Shown: one piece after another, positions 54,325-63,385 of the stretch
How the letters are laid out: the number at the start of each line of letters is the position of its first letter
How positions within the stretch are numbered: the first letter of the stretch is position 1
DNA from: Chitinasiproducens palmae
Lineage (GTDB): Bacteria > Pseudomonadota > Gammaproteobacteria > Burkholderiales > Burkholderiaceae
Assembly: GCF_900095735.1 (NCBI RefSeq)
Contig: NZ_FNLO01000001.1
Location: 542,634-606,633 of the forward strand
Direction: 5' to 3'
Length of the DNA stretch: 64,000 nucleotides
The notes under the pieces: model-generated
The model's input: only the letters and a program-made list of their open reading frames with translations
Database searches by the model: none
What the model was told of the DNA's origin: nothing
Made by a program: the position numbers and the translations under genes

Positions 54325-56217
54325 ATGGCCCAGATCATCAGCACCAATACCGCTTCGCTGATCGCGCAAAGCAACCTGAACAAGTCGCAGGCGACGTACA
54401 CTTCGGCGATCTCCCAGCTCTCGTCGGGCAAGAAGGTCAGCAGCGCGGCGGACAACTCCGCCGGCCTGGCCATCTCGGGCCGGATGCAGGCGCAAATCAA
54501 CGGTGGCACCCAGGCGATCGCCAACGCCAACGACGGCATCGCCTTGGCCCAGACCGCTGACTCGGCGCTGTCGCAGATCACGGCCAACCTGCAGTCGGTC
54601 CGTACGCTCGCCGTGCAGTCGGCCAACTCGACGTATTCGGCCTCGGACCGTGCGTCGCTGAACCAGCAGGCGCAGCAGCTGCTCGCGCAGGTCAACACGA
54701 TCGCTACGCAGACCCAGTACAACGGCCAGACCCTGCTCGACGGCAGCTTCGGCACCGCCAGCTTCCAGACCGGCGCGAACGCCGGCCAAACGTCGACGGT
54801 CAACCTGAGCCAGGGCGTCAAGACGAACCAGATCGGCCAAACGGCAGCGGCCACGACCAACGTGACCGGCACTGGCCTGGCTGGCAAGACGCTGTCGATC
54901 CAGGTCGGTGACGGCACGGTGTATTCGGTCGGCTCCGCCGTCACCGGCGCATCGGTCGGCCAGGACGCGAACAGCGCCTACGCCGCCGCAGTTGCCATCA
55001 ACGACGCGAACGTGTCGGGCCTGACCGCCACGGCCAGCAACCAGCAGACGTTCGCACTGAACGGCTCGGCGTCGGGCGCGATCACCGGCACGACCGGCGA
55101 TACCGTCAACATGACGATCAACGGCGTGAAGGTCTTCGGCGACGACGGCTACACGTTCAGCGCCGACCAGACCAGCCTCAGCGCCGGCGACCTCGTCGCG
55201 CAGATCAACTCGGTGTCGGGCGATACCGGCGTCTCCGCCGCGCTGAGCGACACGGGTTCGCTGGTCCTGAGCGCCGCCGACGGCCGCAACATCACCGTCA
55301 CGCAGTCGAACTCGAACGTGACCGGCACGGCTGCCGCGGACAGCATCCTGACGTCGACGGGCACCAACGCCGCGAAGATCGGCACGGCCCTGCAAGGCAC
55401 GCTGAGCCTGTCGGCCTCGAGCGCGATCACCATCGGCGGTACGGGAGCCGCGAGCATCAACGGCTCGACCGCCGCTACCGCAGCGACCGCCGGCAGCGCC
55501 GCGGTCGCCGCATCGGTCGCCGGCACCAGCGCCGCCGCGCTGGACTACACCGCGCCTGGCGCCGCGAACTCGTTCTCGGTCACGACGGCGGCTGGCACGA
55601 AGACGTTCTCGCTCGACACCGCAGCCGCGTACGCCGATGCCGACGCGCTGGCGACGGCCGTCCAGACGATGCTGAACGACGCGACCACCGGCTTCGGCGC
55701 GGGCGCGTTCAGCGTCACGAACACTGGCGGCACGCTGACCATTGCAGCCGGCACCGCCGGCGCGGCGGGCAACTTCTCGGTCGCGGGCGCATCGACCTCG
55801 CTGGGCGTGGCGGACTCTTCGACGACCAACGGCGCCGACGCGGTTGCGGCCACCGCAGCCAAGCCGGCCGTCGCCGGCAACAACACGATCGGCCTGAAGT
55901 CGAGCACGCTCGCCGACCTCGACATCTCGACCGCGTCGGGCGCCACCTCGGCGATCCAGTCGATCGACGCGGCGCTGTCGACCATCAGCGACCTGCAAGG
56001 CAGCGTCGGCGCGATTCAGAACCGCTTCGACTCGACGATCTCGAACCTGAACGCGACGGTCCAGAACGTGACCTCGGCGCAGTCGACGATCACCGACGCG
56101 GACTACTCGTCGGTTGCCTCGACGCTGTCGACGGCCGACGTGCTGCAACAGGCCGGCATCGCGATGGTCTCGAAGGCCAACCAGCAGCCGGCGCAGATCA
56201 TGAAGCTCCTGCAGTAA
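54325..56217 (+). CDS. fliC: Flagellin
   Basis: A 630-residue flagellin, exported and polymerised into the filament. The N-terminal D0/D1 region (MAQIISTNTASLIAQSNLNK to about residue 145) and C-terminal D1/D0 region (about 545-630, ending ANQQPAQIMKLLQ) are well conserved. The central variable part is large and made of Ala/Thr/Gly/Ser-rich beta segments, including Flagellin_IN-like units (AGDLVAQINSVSGDTGVSAAL). It is longer than the roughly 390 residues common in Burkholderia. AAAGGAG precedes the start by 9 bp. Ser and Thr in the variable part are plausible glycan acceptors. Confidence 0.96.
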   Translation: MAQIISTNTASLIAQSNLNKSQATYTSAISQLSSGKKVSSAADNSAGLAISGRMQAQINGGTQAIANANDGIALAQTADSALSQITANLQSVRTLAVQSANSTYSASDRASLNQQAQQLLAQVNTIATQTQYNGQTLLDGSFGTASFQTGANAGQTSTVNLSQGVKTNQIGQTAAATTNVTGTGLAGKTLSIQVGDGTVYSVGSAVTGASVGQDANSAYAAAVAINDANVSGLTATASNQQTFALNGSASGAITGTTGDTVNMTINGVKVFGDDGYTFSADQTSLSAGDLVAQINSVSGDTGVSAALSDTGSLVLSAADGRNITVTQSNSNVTGTAAADSILTSTGTNAAKIGTALQGTLSLSASSAITIGGTGAASINGSTAATAATAGSAAVAASVAGTSAAALDYTAPGAANSFSVTTAAGTKTFSLDTAAAYADADALATAVQTMLNDATTGFGAGAFSVTNTGGTLTIAAGTAGAAGNFSVAGASTSLGVADSSTTNGADAVAATAAKPAVAGNNTIGLKSSTLADLDISTASGATSAIQSIDAALSTISDLQGSVGAIQNRFDSTISNLNATVQNVTSAQSTITDADYSSVASTLSTADVLQQAGIAMVSKANQQPAQIMKLLQ

Positions 56218-56226
56218 GCGCTTCGC

Positions 56227-56273
56227 TCGGCGGGTTCGCCCCGCCGACTCGACACGCGGCGGGTTCGCCCGCC
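56227..56273 (+). terminator. Tandem hairpins after fliC
   Basis: First hairpin: TCGGCGGG (56227-56234), 5-nt loop, CCCGCCGA (56240-56247). Second: GGCGGG (56258-56263), TTCG tetraloop, CCCGCC (56268-56273). They begin 10 bp after the fliC stop. No T-tract follows, so they may stabilise the mRNA end as much as terminate. Confidence 0.6.
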
Positions 56274-56568
56274 CCGCGCCGGTCACCGCAACACCCGCGT
56301 CGGCTTCGGTCGACGCGGCACGAATCGATGATCCGCCTCGGCGGGTCGTCCCGGTCTGGAGCGTGGCGCCGCAGCGGCGACAGCCAGGACGGGGACAGGG
56401 CCGGACCACCGGCGGCGCCAGGCGCCGCGCGCGACGTCCAACGGCTCGGGTTTCATCCGCCGCGCGCGTGCGGCCGCCCTGCAGGGGCGCCGGCGCGCAA
56501 CGGCGGCACGTTTGACTCGCCGGCGCCCGGACCCTCGGTCTCGGGCATCGGTCTCCGGATGCGAACCG
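56274..56568. other. Gap between fliC and fliD
   Basis: About 295 bp, GC-rich, no gene and no sigma-28 motif recognised. Confidence 0.4.
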
Positions 56569-58701
56569 ATGGCCACCACGATCACGTCGACGTCGAGCAC
56601 CGCCACGACGGCCTCCACCGCCTCGTCCAGCACGTCGACTTCGTCCGGCACGACCAGCAGCGCCAGCACCACCAAGAGTTCGAGCGCGGCGTCGGTGATC
56701 TCCTCGCTCGGCATCGGCACCACGCTCTCGCTGTCGTCGCTGCTCACCGGGCTGATGCAGGTCGCGAGCATTCCGCTGACGACGTATCAGGCCAACAAGG
56801 ACAGCGTCAACACCGAGATCTCGGCCTACGGCACGCTCAGTTCCGCGCTGACCACCTTCCAGACCGCGATCAGCAACCTCACGCTGTCGGCCAACTTCAA
56901 GTCGCTCGCGGCGAGCTCCAGCAACACCAGTGTCGCGACAGCGTCGGTCTACACCGGTGCGTCGGCCGGCAGCTATACGGTGGCGGTGTCGCAACTCGCG
57001 CAGGCACAGACGCTGGTCGCCAGCGGCCAGAGCAGCCTGTCCACCGCGATCGGCGGCAACACCAGCACGACACTGACGTTCGATTTCGGCACGGTCAGCA
57101 CGACGACGGGCACCGACGCGGACGGCAACGCGACCTCCAGCAGCAGCTTCACGTCGGCCGGTACCACCAAGACGCTGACGATCGACAGCACCAACAACAC
57201 GCTCGCCGGTATCCGCGACGCGATCAACGGGGCGAGCCTCGGGGTCACCGCCTCGATCGTCAACGATGGCAGCGACACGCCCTACCGACTGGTGATCACG
57301 TCGAACACCACCGGCGCGGCGAGCGGGCTGAAGATCAGCGCGAGCGGCGACAGCACGGTCGCCGGCATGCTCGCCTACGACCCGGCCAGCACCGGCTCGC
57401 AGGGCATGACGCAGACGGTGGCCGCCCAGGACGCGAAGCTGACCGTGAACGGCCTATCGCTGAGCAGCGCGACGAATACGGTGTCCGGTTCGCTGCCGGG
57501 CTTCACGTTGAGCCTCGCGCAGACCGGCTCGACCACGCTCACCGTCAGTAACGACACCGACACGATCGCAACCAACATCGCGACCTTCGTCGATGCGTAC
57601 AACACGCTGCTGACGTCGATCAACACGCTGACCAACTACGACGCCAACGATTCGTCGAAGAACGGCGCGCTGCTGGGCGATTCGACGGTCAACAACATCA
57701 AGAGCCTGCTGCAGCGCATCGCGACCAGCTCGATCGACGGCGGCGGCACGCTCAAGACCCTGGCCGACGTCGGCATCAGCTACGGCAGCGACGGCAGCCT
57801 GTCGCTCGACGCCACCACGCTGAAAAGCAAGCTGTCCAGCAATCTGTCGGACTTCGCGGCGTTGTTCGGCACGGCCGGCACGACGACCGATGCGCGCGTT
57901 TCGTATTTGGCCGCCGGCTCCAGCACGCAGGCCGGCACGTACAAGATCGACATCACGCGCGCCGCCACGCAGGCCAGCGCAAGCGGCACCGCCGCGGCCA
58001 ACCTGACGTCGGCCTCGTCGAGCAAGATCTCGCTGACGGTCGCGCTCAACGGCGCGACCGTCAATATCTCGATCCCGCAAGCGACCTACACCAGCGCCGA
58101 TGAACTGGCGAAGGCAGTGCAGACGGCGATCAACGACGACAGCACGTTCAAGACGGCGGGGAGTGCCGTCAACGTGTCGGCGAACAGCGACGGGACGCTG
58201 ACGATCGGTTCCACCGCGTACGGTTCGGCTTCCAAGTTGACGGTGACGGGTCTGTCGGCCTCGGCATTGTTCGGCACGAGCAGCCTCAGCGCCACGGATG
58301 GCGTCGACGTCGCGGGCACCATCGGCGGCTTCCAGGCCACCGGCTCCGGGCAGACGCTGACCGGCCAGACCGGCACCGCGGTGGCGGGCCTCGCCGTCGA
58401 AGTCAGCGGCGACACGACCGGCGAGCGCGGCACGGTGTCCTACTCGGTCGGCTTCGCCGCGCAGTTCTACTCGTACGTCGCCGACGTGACGAGCACGAGC
58501 GGCGCCATCGCGACGGCCACCGGCACGCTGGACGACAAGGTAACCGCGATCACCACGCAGATGACCAAGTTTCAGGCTCACCTGGACCAGGTGCAGGCCA
58601 AGTACGAAGCGCAGTTCACCGCGCTGAACGCACTATTGACCAAGATGAAGACCGCGTCGAGCCTGCTCGATGCGCAGTTCAACAGCACGACGAGCAGCTG
58701 A
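56569..58701 (+). CDS. fliD: Flagellar hook-associated protein 2 (filament cap)
   Basis: A 710-residue FliD, the cap under which flagellin folds. The ATG at 56569 gives MATTITSTSSTATTAS, a Ser/Thr-rich opening, followed by the FliD_N domain (GIGTTLSLSSLLTGLMQVASIPLTTYQANKDSVNTEISAYGTLSSALTTFQTAI) and the FliD_C domain, ending with the coiled coil FQAHLDQVQAKYEAQFTALNALLTKMKTASSLLDAQF. The Ser/Thr-rich first 50 residues are longer than usual. It leads the fliD-fliS-fliT run. Confidence 0.95.
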   Translation: MATTITSTSSTATTASTASSSTSTSSGTTSSASTTKSSSAASVISSLGIGTTLSLSSLLTGLMQVASIPLTTYQANKDSVNTEISAYGTLSSALTTFQTAISNLTLSANFKSLAASSSNTSVATASVYTGASAGSYTVAVSQLAQAQTLVASGQSSLSTAIGGNTSTTLTFDFGTVSTTTGTDADGNATSSSSFTSAGTTKTLTIDSTNNTLAGIRDAINGASLGVTASIVNDGSDTPYRLVITSNTTGAASGLKISASGDSTVAGMLAYDPASTGSQGMTQTVAAQDAKLTVNGLSLSSATNTVSGSLPGFTLSLAQTGSTTLTVSNDTDTIATNIATFVDAYNTLLTSINTLTNYDANDSSKNGALLGDSTVNNIKSLLQRIATSSIDGGGTLKTLADVGISYGSDGSLSLDATTLKSKLSSNLSDFAALFGTAGTTTDARVSYLAAGSSTQAGTYKIDITRAATQASASGTAAANLTSASSSKISLTVALNGATVNISIPQATYTSADELAKAVQTAINDDSTFKTAGSAVNVSANSDGTLTIGSTAYGSASKLTVTGLSASALFGTSSLSATDGVDVAGTIGGFQATGSGQTLTGQTGTAVAGLAVEVSGDTTGERGTVSYSVGFAAQFYSYVADVTSTSGAIATATGTLDDKVTAITTQMTKFQAHLDQVQAKYEAQFTALNALLTKMKTASSLLDAQFNSTTSS

Positions 58702-58758
58702 TCGGCGCCACCTCGCGGCGACGCCACACTCGACCCCATCGTTTCGACGGAGCAAACC

Positions 58759-59205
58759 ATGTACGCCCCCTCCTCCTTCGGCGCCAACGCCTACGCCCGC
58801 ATCGGCACCGACACGGGCGTGGTTGGTGCCAGCCCCCAGCGGCTGACCATCATGATGTTCGAAGCCAGCCGCACGGCGATCGCACAAGCGCGCCTGCACC
58901 TGCGCGCCGGACGCCTCGCCGAGAAAGGCGTGGCCATCGCGAAGGCAGTCCGCATCATCGGCGGGGGCCTGAAGGAAGGCCTGGACACGGACAACGGCGG
59001 CGACCTCGCCGCGCGTCTGGTCGGCCACTACGATTCGATGCTGCAGCAGCTGACCGAAGCCAACCTCGGCAATGACGAGACGCGCCTCGCCAACGTCGAT
59101 CAGATGCTGGCGGTGCTGGAAAACGCCTGGCGCACCGCCGTGCCGCCCCAGGCGCCGGTTGCCCAAGCGACCGCCGGCCATCGCCCGGTGGGGTATACGG
59201 CATGA
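58759..59205 (+). CDS. fliS: Flagellin export chaperone
   Basis: A 148-residue FliS. Typical features: N-terminal YARIGTDTGVVGASPQRLTIMMFEASRTAI, helix GVAIAKAVRIIGGGLKEGLDTDNGGDLAARLVGHYDSMLQQL, and ANLGNDETRLANVDQML. It binds the C-terminus of flagellin in the cytoplasm and prevents early polymerisation. The stop overlaps the fliT start by four bases. Confidence 0.95.
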   Translation: MYAPSSFGANAYARIGTDTGVVGASPQRLTIMMFEASRTAIAQARLHLRAGRLAEKGVAIAKAVRIIGGGLKEGLDTDNGGDLAARLVGHYDSMLQQLTEANLGNDETRLANVDQMLAVLENAWRTAVPPQAPVAQATAGHRPVGYTA

Positions 59206-59555
59206 GCGACTTCCAACACATGATGGTCCGCTACGAAGCGCTGGCCGACATGATGCAGGAAATGCGTCAAGCGGCCGACAGCGCGCAGTGGGACTGGCTG
59301 GCCAGCGTCCAGTCGCGCTACTCCGGTCTGGTCGACGCGCTGCGCCTCGACGCGGTCGACGACGGCAGCGACCGCTCGGCGCCGTTGAACGCGCAGGAAC
59401 GCGCGCGCAAGCACGACGTGATCCGTCGCATCCTCGACGACGACGCGAAGATTCGCGACCTGCTCCACCCGGAACTGGCGCGCCTGTCCGCCTTGCTCGC
59501 CACCGGCCGGCAAGGCCGCGCGATGCAATCGGCGTACGGCGCGCGCCGCGACTGA
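59202..59555 (+). CDS. fliT: Flagellar protein FliT (FliD export chaperone)
   Basis: A 117-residue helical protein coupled to fliS by an ATGA overlap. It has the family pattern YEALADMMQEMRQAADSAQWDWL and a C-terminal DPEL-like helix (DDDAKIRDLLHPELARLSALL). FliT binds FliD and, in enterobacteria, also inhibits FlhDC. Similarity is modest as usual for FliT, but order and length are as expected. Confidence 0.88.
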   Translation: MSDFQHMMVRYEALADMMQEMRQAADSAQWDWLASVQSRYSGLVDALRLDAVDDGSDRSAPLNAQERARKHDVIRRILDDDAKIRDLLHPELARLSALLATGRQGRAMQSAYGARRD

Positions 59556-59616
59556 GCGACGGCATCCGACCGGCGGCCGCGCCGTCGCGCGGCCGTCCGC
59601 CGACACGAGGAACACG

Positions 59617-60747
59617 ATGAATGGCATCGACCGCATCGTCACGCCGGTGGCACCCGTTCGCACCGATGCGCTCGGCGGCGTCACCGGCGGCCGGGCCGCG
59701 CTCAACACCGACGCTGGCGTGGGCGGTGGCCAGCAGTTGCAAAAACAGTTGCATCAGCAGCTCAATACCGCGCTGACGCAGGGCACGCCATCGCAGGGCG
59801 ACGGTCGGACCGCGCGCGGTGCGGGCGCGGCGGCCTATGACGCGCAGGCGACGGCCGCGAGCCGTGCCGTGTTGAGCGCCGATGCCCGCACGCTCGACGC
59901 CCTGCTGCGCCTGCCGGGCGAAGCCCCCGTGATCGACGCCGACCGCCCGCTCTGCCCGGTCTCGCCGTCGGCGGCGCGCGCCGCGCTGCCCGACGACCCG
60001 CACGCGCAGGTCGTCGCCGGCACGCAATTCACCGCGCTGCTGGCGCGGGCGCTGGTGACCACGCTGGAAAGCAGCGGCCTGTTCTACGAATCGCATCTGG
60101 CCCAGTGGGCAACCGGCCAGCGCGACCGAACGTTGCTCGACGGCGAGCCGCAGGCCCGCTTCCAGGCACAGGCGTCGACGCCCGGCGGGGCGCAGGCCGA
60201 CACGCCGCCGTCCTTGCTGGCTACGCTGCGCGCGCCCTTGGCCGACACGCTGTCGGCCTTGTCCGCCTTCACCGGCCTGGACCTGGACGGAAGCGCGGAC
60301 CCAACCGGTGGCACAGCGAAAGGAAGCGGTGACGCCGCGATTGCCAATGTGCCCGAAGCGCTGCAGCGCCTCGTCAGACAACAGTTGGAGCTACTGCAGA
60401 CACCCCTGCTCCGCTGGCACGGCGAAGCGTGGCCCGGCACATCGATGGCCTGGGAAATCGAGCAATCGGAGCGGCGCAATAGCGATGGCGGCGATGGCGG
60501 CGCCGGTCAGGACGCGGATGGCGGCAACTGGCGGATGCAGTTGCGCCTGGACCTGCCGGCGCTGGGCGCGGTCGATGTCGAGCTGCAACTGCAGGATGCG
60601 CGGCTCAGCGCGAAGCTGAAGGCATCGCCGCACAGCGCGGCCACGCTGCTGCACGCGAGCGAAGCCCTGCGCCGTCGCATCCAGGCGGCCGGCATCGAAC
60701 TGAAGACCTTGAGCGTGCGCGAATTCGCCGTACGGGGCGGCACGTGA
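59617..60747 (+). CDS. fliK: Flagellar hook-length control protein FliK
   Basis: A 376-residue FliK. The N-terminal part is Ala/Gln-rich and low in complexity, as usual for the molecular-ruler region. The C-terminal Flg_hook domain is clear: WRMQLRLDLPALGAVDVELQLQDARLSAKLKA, then LLHASEALRRRIQAAGIELKTLSVREF. It measures hook length and switches export specificity by contact with FlhB. It overlaps the downstream FlhB-like gene by four bases. Confidence 0.88.
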   Translation: MNGIDRIVTPVAPVRTDALGGVTGGRAALNTDAGVGGGQQLQKQLHQQLNTALTQGTPSQGDGRTARGAGAAAYDAQATAASRAVLSADARTLDALLRLPGEAPVIDADRPLCPVSPSAARAALPDDPHAQVVAGTQFTALLARALVTTLESSGLFYESHLAQWATGQRDRTLLDGEPQARFQAQASTPGGAQADTPPSLLATLRAPLADTLSALSAFTGLDLDGSADPTGGTAKGSGDAAIANVPEALQRLVRQQLELLQTPLLRWHGEAWPGTSMAWEIEQSERRNSDGGDGGAGQDADGGNWRMQLRLDLPALGAVDVELQLQDARLSAKLKASPHSAATLLHASEALRRRIQAAGIELKTLSVREFAVRGGT

Positions 60748-61031
60748 GCGGCGCCCGCCGCACCGCGGTCGCGCTCGGCTACGACCGCACCGGCGAAAGC
60801 GCGCCGACCGTCGTCGCCAAGGGCTACGGTCTGGTGGCCGAGCAGATCGTCGCGCGCGCCAAGGCGGCCGGACTGCACGTGCACGAATCGCCCGAATTGG
60901 TCTCGCTGTTAATGAACGTCGGCCTGGATCGGGAAATACCGCCAGCCCTCTATCAGGCGGTGGCGGAGCTGCTGGCCTGGCTGTACCAGTTGGAAGCCGG
61001 CCACGAGGCGCCGGAGGCCACGATGCCCTAA
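60744..61031 (+). CDS. FlhB C-terminal-domain paralogue
   Basis: A 95-residue protein matching only the cytoplasmic subdomain of FlhB after its autocleavage site: TAVALGYDRTGESAPTVVAKGYGLVAEQIV...AGLHVHESPELVSLL...REIPPALYQAVAELLAWLYQLE. The membrane domain and the NPTH cleavage motif are absent. Similar FlhB-like proteins occur beside fliK in other beta- and gammaproteobacteria and are thought to contact FliK or export substrates. GTG start; ATGA-type overlap with fliK. Confidence 0.88.
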   Translation: MSGARRTAVALGYDRTGESAPTVVAKGYGLVAEQIVARAKAAGLHVHESPELVSLLMNVGLDREIPPALYQAVAELLAWLYQLEAGHEAPEATMP

Positions 61032-61042
61032 GCCGGCCGTGC

Positions 61043-61423
61043 TCAGACTTGCATCTGCATGATCTCGGAGTAGGCGCTGACCAGCTTGTTGCGCACCTGC
61101 ACCGCGGTCTGGAAATTGATATTGGCCTTCTGCATGTCGATCATCACGTCGCTGAGACTGACGTCGCTGCTGCCCATCTCGAATGCGCGCGCCTGTCCGA
61201 GCGCGCTCTGTTGCGACGCGTTGACCTTGTCCAACGATTGTTTCAGCACGCTCGCGAAGTCCGTACCGCCGACGCCGCCCGCCTCGTCGAGGCCCGCGCC
61301 ATCGGTCTTGCCGACGCCCGCGGCCTTGCCCGCGCGCCCAGTCGCCGGCACGCCTGCCGCTTCGCTCGCCAGCGCACGCAATTGCGACAACGCACTGCCC
61401 ATCGGATTGATCGAGGATTCCAT
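61043..61423 (-). CDS. fliE: Flagellar hook-basal body complex protein FliE
   Basis: A 126-residue FliE from the ATG at 61423 ([18 protein letters not shown]). The C-terminal two-thirds is typical: [72 protein letters not shown] Gly/Ala-rich linker (about residues 22-55) lengthens the N-terminal part. FliE joins the MS ring to the rod. It is divergent from fliF with a 252-bp spacer and convergent with the FlhB-like gene, 11 bp from its stop. Confidence 0.95.
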   Translation of the reverse strand: MESSINPMGSALSQLRALASEAAGVPATGRAGKAAGVGKTDGAGLDEAGGVGGTDFASVLKQSLDKVNASQQSALGQARAFEMGSSDVSLSDVMIDMQKANINFQTAVQVRNKLVSAYSEIMQMQV

Positions 61424-61675
61424 CGCGCGGTTCGGGGCGGGGCGCGCTGCGACGCGGTCCGCCGGATTGGACGAGTTTGCACTGTACGCGGCGCCGTGGC
61501 GAGTCGATCGTCGCATTTGGCACGATAAGCAGCCGCTTATCGGCCGATCGAGCCGCGCCCCGCGCGTGGATAATCGGCCCCGACAGTCGCCATGGCGCGT
61601 GCCGCCGGCCACCCCAGAATCCTACCCGCCGCGCGGGACCGCCGCCCGCCGGAGTCAGCCGATGAGACGTTCCAG

Positions 61676-63385
61676 ATGAGCACCCTGCCGCCGGCCACGA
61701 GCGCGCCGGCGCCGCGCGAGATCGACGCGCGCGCGCCGATCATCGCCCGCCTGCGCGCCAACCGTCGTCTGCCGCTGATCGTTGCGGCCGCGGCGGCGCT
61801 GGCCGCCATCGTGGTCCTGATCCTGTGGGGCCGCGCACCCGATTACAAGGTGCTGTACAGCAACCTGTCGGATCGCGACGGCGGCGCGATCATCGCGCAA
61901 CTGCAGCAGATGAACGTGCCGTACCAGTTCTCGGGCAACGGCGGCGCCATCCTGGTGCCGGCCGAATCGGTCCACGAGGCGCGTCTGCGCCTGGCCTCGC
62001 AAGGCCTGCCGAAGGGCGGCTCGGTCGGTTTCGAATTGCTCGACGCGCAGAAATTCGGCATCAGCCAGTTCGCGGAGCAGGTCAATTACCAGCGCGCGCT
62101 GGAAGGCGAACTGGCCCGCACCATCGAATCGATCGCGTCGGTGCAGTCCGCGCGCGTACACCTGGCGATTCCGAAGCCGACCGTGTTCGTGCGCGAACAG
62201 CAGAAGCCGTCGGCGTCGATCGTGCTCAACCTGTTCGCCGGCCGCGCCCTCGGCGACGCGCAAGTCAGCGCCGTGGTGCACATGGTCGCGTCGGCGGTAC
62301 CGGGCATGTCCGCCAAGAACGTCACCGTGGTGGATCAGAACGGCGACCTGCTCACCGCCCAGCAGGCCGGCAGCGGCCTCGACGCGGGCCAGCTCAAATA
62401 CGTGCAGCAGATCGAGCAGAACACCAAGCAACGCATCGAGGCGATCCTCTCGCCGTTGTTCGGACCGGGCAATGCCCATGCGCAGGTCAGCGCCGACGTC
62501 GACTTCTCGCAAAGCGAGCAGACCGCGGAACTGTTCCAGCCGAATCCGCAACCGCAAGCCGCCGTGCGCAGTCAGCAAACCAGCGAGACGCGCGACATCG
62601 GCATGGCGCCGCCCGGCGGCGTGCCCGGCGCCCTGTCGAACGAACCGCAGGCCGCGCCAAGCGCGCCGGTCACCAACGCGGGGCCGCGCGGCGCCGCGCA
62701 GGGTCCGGGCGCCGCGACGGCGGCGAGCGAAGCGCAGACCGCCAACGGGCCGTCGAGCACGCGGCGCGATGCCACCACCAACTACGAAGTCGATCGCACG
62801 GTCCGCCACATCGAGCAGCCGATGGGCGGCGTCAAGCGGCTGTCGGCGGCGGTCGTCGTCAACTACCGTCAATCGGTGAACGCCGCCGGCAAGACCGTCG
62901 CAACCGCGCTCACGCCGGAACAACTGGCGCAGACCGAGGCCTTGGTCAAGGAAGCGATGGGCTTCGATCCGAAGCGCGGCGACACGGTCAACGTCGTGAA
63001 CAGCGCGTTCTCGGGCAACGACGCGCCGGTCGGCGACGCGCTGCCGGCGTGGCGCCAGCCGGAGAACATCGCGCTCGCGAAGGACGCCGGGAAATACGCA
63101 CTGATTGGCCTGCTCGGCCTGTACCTGTTCTTCGGTGTGCTGCGTCCGTCGCTGAAGAAGCTGCTGAAGCCGCCGGTGCCCGCGTTGGAGGCGCCGGTCG
63201 CGGCGCCCGCGCTGGCCAATGCGGAACCGCTCGTCGCCACGCCGGTCGGCGTGGCCACCGACGCGGACGAGACGCCCGCGCTGGCCGGGCACGACCGCAA
63301 CCTGCAGTTCGCGAAGCAGATCGCGCAGCAGGATCCCAAGGTGGTCGCCACCGTCGTCAAGAGCTGGATAAGCGATGAACGCTGA
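61676..63385 (+). CDS. fliF: Flagellar M-ring protein FliF
   Basis: A 569-residue MS-ring protein. The start at 61676 (MSTLPPATSAPAPREI) precedes a first membrane helix (LPLIVAAAAALAAIVVLILW), ring-building motifs (YKVLYSNLSDRDGGAIIAQLQQMNVPYQF; ALEGELARTIESIASVQSARVHLAIPKPTVF), a variable Pro/Ala loop (about 305-370), a second helix near 470-490 (YALIGLLGLYLFFGVLRP) and a C-terminal FliG-binding end (VVATVVKSWISDER). The gene overlaps fliG by 11 bp. Confidence 0.96.
   Translation: MSTLPPATSAPAPREIDARAPIIARLRANRRLPLIVAAAAALAAIVVLILWGRAPDYKVLYSNLSDRDGGAIIAQLQQMNVPYQFSGNGGAILVPAESVHEARLRLASQGLPKGGSVGFELLDAQKFGISQFAEQVNYQRALEGELARTIESIASVQSARVHLAIPKPTVFVREQQKPSASIVLNLFAGRALGDAQVSAVVHMVASAVPGMSAKNVTVVDQNGDLLTAQQAGSGLDAGQLKYVQQIEQNTKQRIEAILSPLFGPGNAHAQVSADVDFSQSEQTAELFQPNPQPQAAVRSQQTSETRDIGMAPPGGVPGALSNEPQAAPSAPVTNAGPRGAAQGPGAATAASEAQTANGPSSTRRDATTNYEVDRTVRHIEQPMGGVKRLSAAVVVNYRQSVNAAGKTVATALTPEQLAQTEALVKEAMGFDPKRGDTVNVVNSAFSGNDAPVGDALPAWRQPENIALAKDAGKYALIGLLGLYLFFGVLRPSLKKLLKPPVPALEAPVAAPALANAEPLVATPVGVATDADETPALAGHDRNLQFAKQIAQQDPKVVATVVKSWISDER

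Noticed and set aside
54121-56994. 957-codon open frame opposite fliC
   Set aside because: It is antisense to well-supported flagellin, has an Arg/Gly-rich composition and no family features; high GC at third positions makes long antisense frames common.
61501-61540. Sigma-54 promoter candidate TTGGCACG near the fliE/fliF spacer
   Set aside because: The spacing from GG to the next GC is 8 rather than 10 bp, so it does not meet the -24/-12 rule.
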